Part shown: positions 21,531 through 25,825 of the stretch, piece by piece
How positions within the stretch are numbered: the stretch's first letter is position 1
Layout: the number at the start of each line of letters is the position of its first letter
Assembly: GCA_051953655.1 (NCBI GenBank)
Contig: JBQCIO010000193.1
Location: 1 to 25,825, forward strand
DNA length: 25,825 bases
From: JBQCHF01 sp051953655
GTDB taxonomy: Bacteria > Actinomycetota > Actinomycetes > Motilibacterales > Motilibacteraceae
Direction: 5' to 3'
Made by a program: the position numbers and the translations under genes
The notes under the pieces: generated by a model
Database searches by the model: none
What the model saw: only the letters and a program-made list of their open reading frames with translations
What the model was told of the DNA's origin: nothing

Positions 21531-22265
21531 GTGACCAGCACTGCATCTTCTGTCCCCGGCCCGGCTGCTCGACCGGTCCGCCGGCGCGCCGACGCCCGGT
21601 ACCTGCCGCTGGCCGGGGCCGCCTACACCGCCCTGATGGTCGTCGCGGCGGCCGCCTTCCCGATGCCACCTGGTGGCGACGTCTCTCCGGCGGCAGCGCC
21701 GGAGTGGCTGGCGGCCCACGTCGGGGCCGCCGTCCTCCAGGGCTACGTGCGGGCCCTGGCGGCACTGGCCTTCGTCGCCTTCGGCGCCTCGGTCGCGGCC
21801 GCCTGCCGCCGGGTGCTGCCGGCGGGTTCGGCGTTGCCGGCCCTGGCCCTGGCGGGCGGGGTGCTCGCGGGTGGTCTACTGCTGCTGGCCCAGGCCGCCA
21901 ACCTCGCGGCCGCGCTGTTCGTCCGCGACGGCGGTGGTGCGGAGGCGACGAAGGCGCTGGCAGCCTTGCAGGACGGGCTGCTGGACATGTCGGCCGTCCC
22001 GGCGCTGCTGCTGTTCGCGGCGGCCGGGCTCACCGCGCTGCGCACGGGTCTCCTGCCCCGGTGGCTCGCCCTGGTGAGCCTCGCCGGGGTCCCGTTCGCG
22101 CTGATGGACGCGGCGAGCTACGACGGCGGGCCGCTGGAGGCCGTCGGGCTGCTGGGCCTGTTCTACTTCCTGGCCTGGAGCCTGGTGACCGGGGTGCGGC
22201 TGCACCTGGTCGCCCGCCAGGACGTCGAGCCGGCGCCCTCGCGCGAGCCGGTGCTCCTAGGGTGA
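21531..22265 (+). CDS. polytopic membrane protein, DUF4386-like
   Basis: 244 residues with about six membrane segments, starting at LAGAAYTALMVVAAAAF near residue 30 and ending at LGLFYFLAWSLVTGVRLHL. Layout and short motifs resemble DUF4386-type proteins, whose function is not known; the assignment is tentative. The GTG start is preceded by GGAGG five bases away, one of the clearest ribosome binding sites in the window. Its divergent position next to a two-component system suggests that it is controlled by that system or works with its sensor. No catalytic motif is seen. Confidence 0.65.
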   Translation: MTSTASSVPGPAARPVRRRADARYLPLAGAAYTALMVVAAAAFPMPPGGDVSPAAAPEWLAAHVGAAVLQGYVRALAALAFVAFGASVAAACRRVLPAGSALPALALAGGVLAGGLLLLAQAANLAAALFVRDGGGAEATKALAALQDGLLDMSAVPALLLFAAAGLTALRTGLLPRWLALVSLAGVPFALMDAASYDGGPLEAVGLLGLFYFLAWSLVTGVRLHLVARQDVEPAPSREPVLLG

Positions 22266-22346
22266 GTCGGAGGTCGCCGCAGCGAGAAGGCCGGCGCGCA
22301 CCTGCGCACGCTCGAGCCCCAGGCCCACCGCGGTGCCGACCACGTC

Positions 22347-22617
22347 GTGGACCGGTTCGACGACCGGCTCGTGGCGCTCGCTGCCGAGCTGCGCGAGGTG
22401 GCGGCGGACGACGTCGACACGCCCGGCGCGCCTTCGAGCTCTCCCGCGACGAGGTCCTGCACTCGTGGGACGCGCAGGACCGCACGGTCACTGTCAACGC
22501 CTCCGACGTCCCGGAGGAGAAGGTGGGCCTCCGCTTCGGAAGGCGGACGACATGGTCGTGCTGTGCGCCGGCGGCCTGCCGGCCGAGCCGACCGGGCGGC
22601 TGGAGCTGGCCGGGTAG
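22347..22617 (+). pseudogene. frameshifted gene remnant
   Basis: Three frames in succession give one protein-like reading: VDRFDDRLVALAAELREVAA then DDVDT from 22347, RRAFELSRDEVLHSWDAQDR then TVTVNASDVPEEKVGLRF in another frame, and KADDMVVLCAGGLPAEPTGR then LELAG and TAG at 22615-22617 in the third. Each change equals loss of one base, the first near 22422-22432 and the second near 22539-22540, where GGAAGG probably was GGCAAGG. The 80 bases before 22347 also read as protein-like (EKAGAHLRTLEPQAHRGADH), so the true start may be earlier. The intact product would be a small soluble acidic protein that I do not recognise. Sequencing errors are the alternative to real decay. Confidence 0.6.
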
Positions 22618-22660
22618 CGGCGTGTCGCCCGACCGGTGTCCCCGGCGCGCGTGCGACAGA

Positions 22661-24055
22661 ATGCCGGACGTGCGCATGGGGGTGACCGACCGGCTGATGG
22701 CGAGCACGACGAAGACGACGACGCGTTTCAACCCACCGCCGAACTGGCCGCCCCCGCCGCCGGGCTGGACCCCGCCGACCGGCTGGCGCCCGGACCTGTC
22801 CTGGGGACCGCCCCCGCCGGGGTGGCAGCTGTGGGTCGAGGTGCCGGCGGGCCACCGCGGGGCCGCTCGTCCGGACCGGCGTGGATGGGTCCGCCGGCAC
22901 AAGGTGCTCACGGCTGGCGGTGGAGTGCTCGCCCTGTTCCTCGGCCTGGGCGCGGTGGGTGCGAGTGCGGGTCAAGAGGCCGGCACGGTCGGAGCGGCGG
23001 TGAAGGGGAACTCGCGCCCGAGCAGCGCCGCGTCGAGCAGGGACGCGACCAGCGCCGCGACGGCGTCGGGCAGCCCCGGGGCGACGGGCTCGCCCTCGGG
23101 CTCGAGCGTCGCTGCGGAAGGTGCGACGCCGGCGGGCTCCTCGGTGTCGTCGGCGAGCGCGGACGCGAGCGGACCGTCGAGCGCGGCCGCCGCCGCGAGG
23201 CCGGGCACCGCCCTGGCCGCCCTGGCCGCGCTGAAGGTCAAGGGCCGCGCGCCGATGACCGGCTACAGCCGCGACCAGTTCGGCCAGGCCTGGGCCGACG
23301 TCGACCGCAACGGCTGCGACACCCGCAACGACGTGCTCCGCAGAGACCTCGTGGACGTGGTGCTCAAGGCCGGCACGCACGGCTGCGTCGTGCTGGCCGG
23401 TGACCTCGCGCCCGAGCCGTACTCGGGGCAGCAGCAGCACTTCGTCCGCGGGGTGGGCACGAGCACGCAGGTGCAGATCGACCACGTGGTGGCGCTCGGC
23501 GACGCCTGGCAGAAGGGCGCGCAGCAGTGGCCGGCCGCCGAGCGGCTGGCCTTCGCCAACGACCCGCTGGAGCTGCTCGCCGTCAACGGCCCGCTCAACC
23601 AGAGCAAGGGCGACGGCGACACCGCGACCTGGCTGCCACCGAACAAGACCTACCGCTGCGCCTACGTGGCCCGGCAGGTGTCGGTGAAGGCCAAGTACCG
23701 GCTGTGGGTGACCGCCGCCGAGCGGGACGCGATGGCGCGCATCCTCACTGCCTGCCCCGCCCAGCCCCTGCTGACGTCGTCGCAGCCGACCGTGGCGAGC
23801 ATCGCGGGCTCCGCGGTGAGCCCGCCGAAGGCCACCGCGACGGGCGCGACCACTCGTTCGGCGGCGCCGGTCCGGACCAGCACGCCCATGCGGTCCAGCG
23901 CGCCGGCGCCGACGAAGACGACGTCGGTGCTGGATCCCCGTTTCTCGACCTGCAAGGCGGCCAAGGCCGCCGGCTACGGGCCCTACTACGAGGGGAAGGA
24001 CCCCGAGTACGCCTGGTACCGCGACGCGGACCACGACGGCGTCGACTGCGAGTGA
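22661..24055 (+). CDS. membrane-anchored HNH nuclease with excalibur domain
   Basis: About 464 residues in five parts: a Pro-rich cytoplasmic N terminus with three PPxGW-type units (PPPGWTPP, TGWRPDLSW, PPPGWQLW), one membrane segment near 82-104, a Ser/Ala/Gly-rich linker to about 200, a GmrSD-C/DUF1524-like HNH nuclease domain (about 205-375) with Asp274-His275 in VQIDHVVALGDAW and the Asn residues in LAVNGPLNQSKGDGD, and a C-terminal excalibur calcium-binding domain (428-464: FSTCKAAKAAGYGPYY to DADHDGVDCE). The nuclease should face outward. Similar secreted HNH proteins are common in actinomycetes; roles in DNA scavenging or competition are possible. The start is uncertain: ATG 22661 is used, GTG 22670, ATG 22676 or ATG 22697 are alternatives. 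CAGAAT at 22657-22662 could be a -10 box, which would make GTG 22670 a leaderless start. Confidence 0.8.
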   Translation: MPDVRMGVTDRLMASTTKTTTRFNPPPNWPPPPPGWTPPTGWRPDLSWGPPPPGWQLWVEVPAGHRGAARPDRRGWVRRHKVLTAGGGVLALFLGLGAVGASAGQEAGTVGAAVKGNSRPSSAASSRDATSAATASGSPGATGSPSGSSVAAEGATPAGSSVSSASADASGPSSAAAAARPGTALAALAALKVKGRAPMTGYSRDQFGQAWADVDRNGCDTRNDVLRRDLVDVVLKAGTHGCVVLAGDLAPEPYSGQQQHFVRGVGTSTQVQIDHVVALGDAWQKGAQQWPAAERLAFANDPLELLAVNGPLNQSKGDGDTATWLPPNKTYRCAYVARQVSVKAKYRLWVTAAERDAMARILTACPAQPLLTSSQPTVASIAGSAVSPPKATATGATTRSAAPVRTSTPMRSSAPAPTKTTSVLDPRFSTCKAAKAAGYGPYYEGKDPEYAWYRDADHDGVDCE

Positions 24056-24191
24056 CGCACCGCTCCGGGCATCGCGCGGCCGGAGGGCATCATCGTCGAC
24101 CCGGCCGGGGGAATCGGGTGAGACAGAGCCCGGCGACGACCCGTGCCGGCGCGATGCGGGCGGGAATGTGGCCACCCCGATCGCTCGTCGC

Positions 24192-24197
24192 TATGGT
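24192..24197 (+). promoter_or_regulatory. candidate -10 box of the WXG100 operon
   Basis: TATGGT in CGTCGCTATGGTGCGG fits TAnnnT well and gives a leader of roughly 75 bases before the ATG at 24278. The leader can fold through GCCCGG/CCGGGC (about 24212-24243) with an inner GAAT/ATTC pair. No clear -35 box is seen. Confidence 0.4.
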
Positions 24198-24277
24198 GCG
24201 GTCTGCCCGGCTTGCCCGGGATCCGAATTGATGTCGATTCCGGGCCGGTGCGGCCGGCTCGGGGGACGGGGGCTCCG

Positions 24278-24574
24278 ATGTCCGGTGGTCTGATCAAGGT
24301 CACTCCGGAGCAGCTGGCCGCGGTGGCGGGGCAGCTCAACGGCGGCGCGGGCTCGATCGAGACGACGCTGGGGCAGCTGGCGGGCAACGTGGCGCCGCTG
24401 GGCAGCGACTGGGCGGGTGTGGCGCAGGGCCGGTTCCTGCAGCTGTGGGAGCAGTGGCAGACCTCCTCGCGTCAGCTGCACCAGGCGCTGGTGGAGATCT
24501 CCGCGCTGATGAACCGCGCCTCGGGCGCCTACGAGCAGAACGAGCAGTCGGTCGCGGCGTCCTTCGGGCGCTGA
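24278..24574 (+). CDS. WXG100 family type VII secretion protein (EsxA-like)
   Basis: 98 residues, all-helical hairpin typical of ESAT-6-like proteins exported through type VII (ESX) systems. The turn motif WxG is Trp45-Ala-Gly47 in LGSDWAGVAQGRF, in the middle as expected, and the C-terminal secretion signal YxxxD/E is present as YEQNE at 85-89. It starts MSGGLIKVTPEQL, a usual WXG100 opening. Such proteins are secreted as dimers and often act as partners of larger substrates. The gene at 24691 encodes the probable partner. No EccC or EccD component lies in this window. Confidence 0.92.
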   Translation: MSGGLIKVTPEQLAAVAGQLNGGAGSIETTLGQLAGNVAPLGSDWAGVAQGRFLQLWEQWQTSSRQLHQALVEISALMNRASGAYEQNEQSVAASFGR

Positions 24575-24690
24575 GCGGGCGCAGCGCCAGCACCGGCCGG
24601 CATGTCTGACGCGCTGCCGGGCGCCGCGTCCCCCCGGGCCCAGGCCGGGGGCGACGTCGGCTCGTCGACCATGGGGGTGTTCACACGTGG

Positions 24691-25029
24691 GTGAGTTCTG
24701 TGGGTGAGCTGTCGGTCCGCCCGGACGCGCTCGCAGCCGCGGCGTCCGCCCTGGAGCAGGTGCGCTCCGAGATCGGCTCGGTCGACGGGCACTTCAGCGG
24801 GGCTGCGGGCGGCGCGAGCGGGTGCGCCCCGAACGCGGCGTCGGCCTTCGAGCAGATGCAGTCGGCGTGGCAGGCGGAGCTGGCCCGGCTGGTCACGGTG
24901 GTCGACGGCGTGGCCGGCGCGCTGAAGGCCGCCGAGCAGGACTACGTGAGCACGGACGCCACGATCATCCAAGGCTCCTCCGGCGACGGGGGCGGTCTCG
25001 GCCCGCTGCTGCTGGGGACGACCCCGTGA
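24691..25029 (+). CDS. WXG100-like partner protein without the Trp (EsxB-like)
   Basis: 112 residues, helical, opening with VGELSVRPDALAAAASALEQ, which is the pattern of EsxB/ESX-1-like small proteins. The turn that should hold WxG reads HFSGAAGGASGCAPNAASAF, so Trp is replaced by Phe (residue 35) and the loop is enlarged and contains a Cys. The signal YxxxD is present as YVSTD at 85-89, and a 20-residue Gly-rich tail follows. GTG at 24691 or at 24700 could be the start. Its stop overlaps the GTG of the next gene as GTGA, so it is translationally coupled to the large protein and may act as its dedicated secretion partner or chaperone. Confidence 0.75.
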   Translation: MSSVGELSVRPDALAAAASALEQVRSEIGSVDGHFSGAAGGASGCAPNAASAFEQMQSAWQAELARLVTVVDGVAGALKAAEQDYVSTDATIIQGSSGDGGGLGPLLLGTTP

Positions 25030-25825
25030 CCGTGTCCACCTTCGGGGTCGGCATCGACACCGGGGCCGCGCCGCAGATCAGCGTCCCGCCGGGCGACCCC
25101 GATCAGCTCGCCGCCGCCTCGCGGGTCTACGCCGCCGCGGGCGAGTCGATGAGCCGACTGGCCCACAGCGTGCGGGGGACCGGCCAGTCGGTGGTGGGCG
25201 CGCAGTGGTTCGGCATCGCCTCGTTGGCCTACCTGTCCACCTCCGACCACGCCGCGGACTGGCTGACCAACGCCTACCAGGCGCTCAGCCTCGGGGCGAG
25301 CGCGCTGGCCACCTACGCCCTCGAGCTGCGGCAGGCGCAGGACACCGCCAGGGCGGCCCAGTCCGCCGCGGCCGAGCTCGACACCGCCGCCAGGCACCTG
25401 CAGGCCCAGGTGGCGAGCGACCCGACCCAGGCGCTGCTACCGAGCCCGCAGTCCCGGCAGGCCGCCGACCTCATCGCGCAGGGGCGCCAGCGGGCCGGCG
25501 CCCTGGGTGCCCAGGCCGAGCAGATGGCCCAGGCCGCGGCGGCGAAGGCCGCCGCCGCCTTCGCGCACACCGCCGCGATGACGCAGGCCGGGCGGATCGC
25601 CGCGGCCAAGGCCGCGGCCGCCCAGCAGGCCGCCCACGAGTCCCACCACTCGTTCTGGCAGGTCGCCGGCGTCGTCGGCCTCGGCCTCGTCGATGCCGGA
25701 CTGACCGTCGCCAACGTCGCCCAGCTGGGCCTCGACCCGCTCACCGACGCCGCCGAGGCCGGCACCGTCAGCGCGACGGCCGGCCTGGCCGCCGACCTGG
25801 CCGAGGGCGGAGCCGCCGAGGCCGC
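25026..25825 (+). CDS. N-terminal part of a large type VII secreted protein (runs off window)
   Basis: Reading from GTG at 25026 the frame is open to the end of the window, giving 266 codons with no stop. The N terminus has a WXG-like helical hairpin with Trp61-Phe-Gly63 in SVVGAQWFGIASLAYLS. A long Ala/Gln-rich coiled-coil region (about 95-205) follows, and then a hydrophobic stretch (FWQVAGVVGLGLVDAGLTVA, from about residue 218) leading into LDPLTDAAEAGTVSATAG. This architecture is that of the delivery part of type VII polymorphic toxins (LXG/WXG group), in which the C-terminal part carries a toxin domain and an immunity gene follows. Both would lie beyond the window. The GTGA overlap couples it to the EsxB-like gene. 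A non-toxic surface protein is the alternative. Confidence 0.8.
   Translation, partial: MTVSTFGVGIDTGAAPQISVPPGDPDQLAAASRVYAAAGESMSRLAHSVRGTGQSVVGAQWFGIASLAYLSTSDHAADWLTNAYQALSLGASALATYALELRQAQDTARAAQSAAAELDTAARHLQAQVASDPTQALLPSPQSRQAADLIAQGRQRAGALGAQAEQMAQAAAAKAAAAFAHTAAMTQAGRIAAAKAAAAQQAAHESHHSFWQVAGVVGLGLVDAGLTVANVAQLGLDPLTDAAEAGTVSATAGLAADLAEGGAAEA

Overview
The window is very GC-rich (roughly 70-75 %), uses many GTG starts and carries an IdeR-type regulator, WXG100 proteins, an excalibur-domain nuclease and UdgX. This points to a high-GC actinomycete. Geodermatophilaceae (Blastococcus, Geodermatophilus or Modestobacter) is my best guess from gene content, but it is an inference. The left end carries improbable G runs and the last gene runs off the right end, so this looks like a whole draft contig or a cut piece of one.

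Positions 104-5086: citrate synthase 2 (citA, minus) is divergent from pdxH (plus). A 356-base gap follows that holds a tiny minus-strand gene: a promoter, an almost perfect complement of the 16S rRNA 3' end, a 12-codon ORF and a large stem-loop. An MFS exporter (plus) is next, then a 454-base convergent gap full of interspersed repeats and hairpins, then a hotdog-fold thioesterase-like gene (minus).

Positions 5134-11722, all minus: a probable ABC transport operon (Gmad2-like envelope protein, ATPase, large permease-like protein, small membrane protein). Upstream of it lies a set of DNA-related genes: class I photolyase, orphan ParA ATPase, ribbon-helix-helix-like protein and UdgX, a uracil-DNA glycosylase with the covalent-trapping His motif.

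Positions 11816-15815: ideR and a SAM methyltransferase form a short plus-strand unit. A histidine phosphatase (minus), a P-loop kinase (plus) and a GNAT acetyltransferase (minus) follow. The gaps on either side of the phosphatase hold further copies of the repeats seen near 4 kb.

Positions 16032-22617: an RsbQ-type alpha/beta hydrolase is tightly coupled to a PAS-PAS-PAS-GGDEF-EAL protein, which suggests a small-molecule-gated c-di-GMP switch. It converges on a NarL-type two-component system that is divergent from a membrane protein. A decayed gene with two frameshifts comes next.

Positions 22661-25825: a membrane-anchored HNH nuclease with a C-terminal excalibur domain, then two small WXG100-like proteins with YxxxD/E secretion signals and the N-terminal part of a large WXG-containing protein. 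This is probably a type VII secretion effector locus whose toxin end lies beyond the window.
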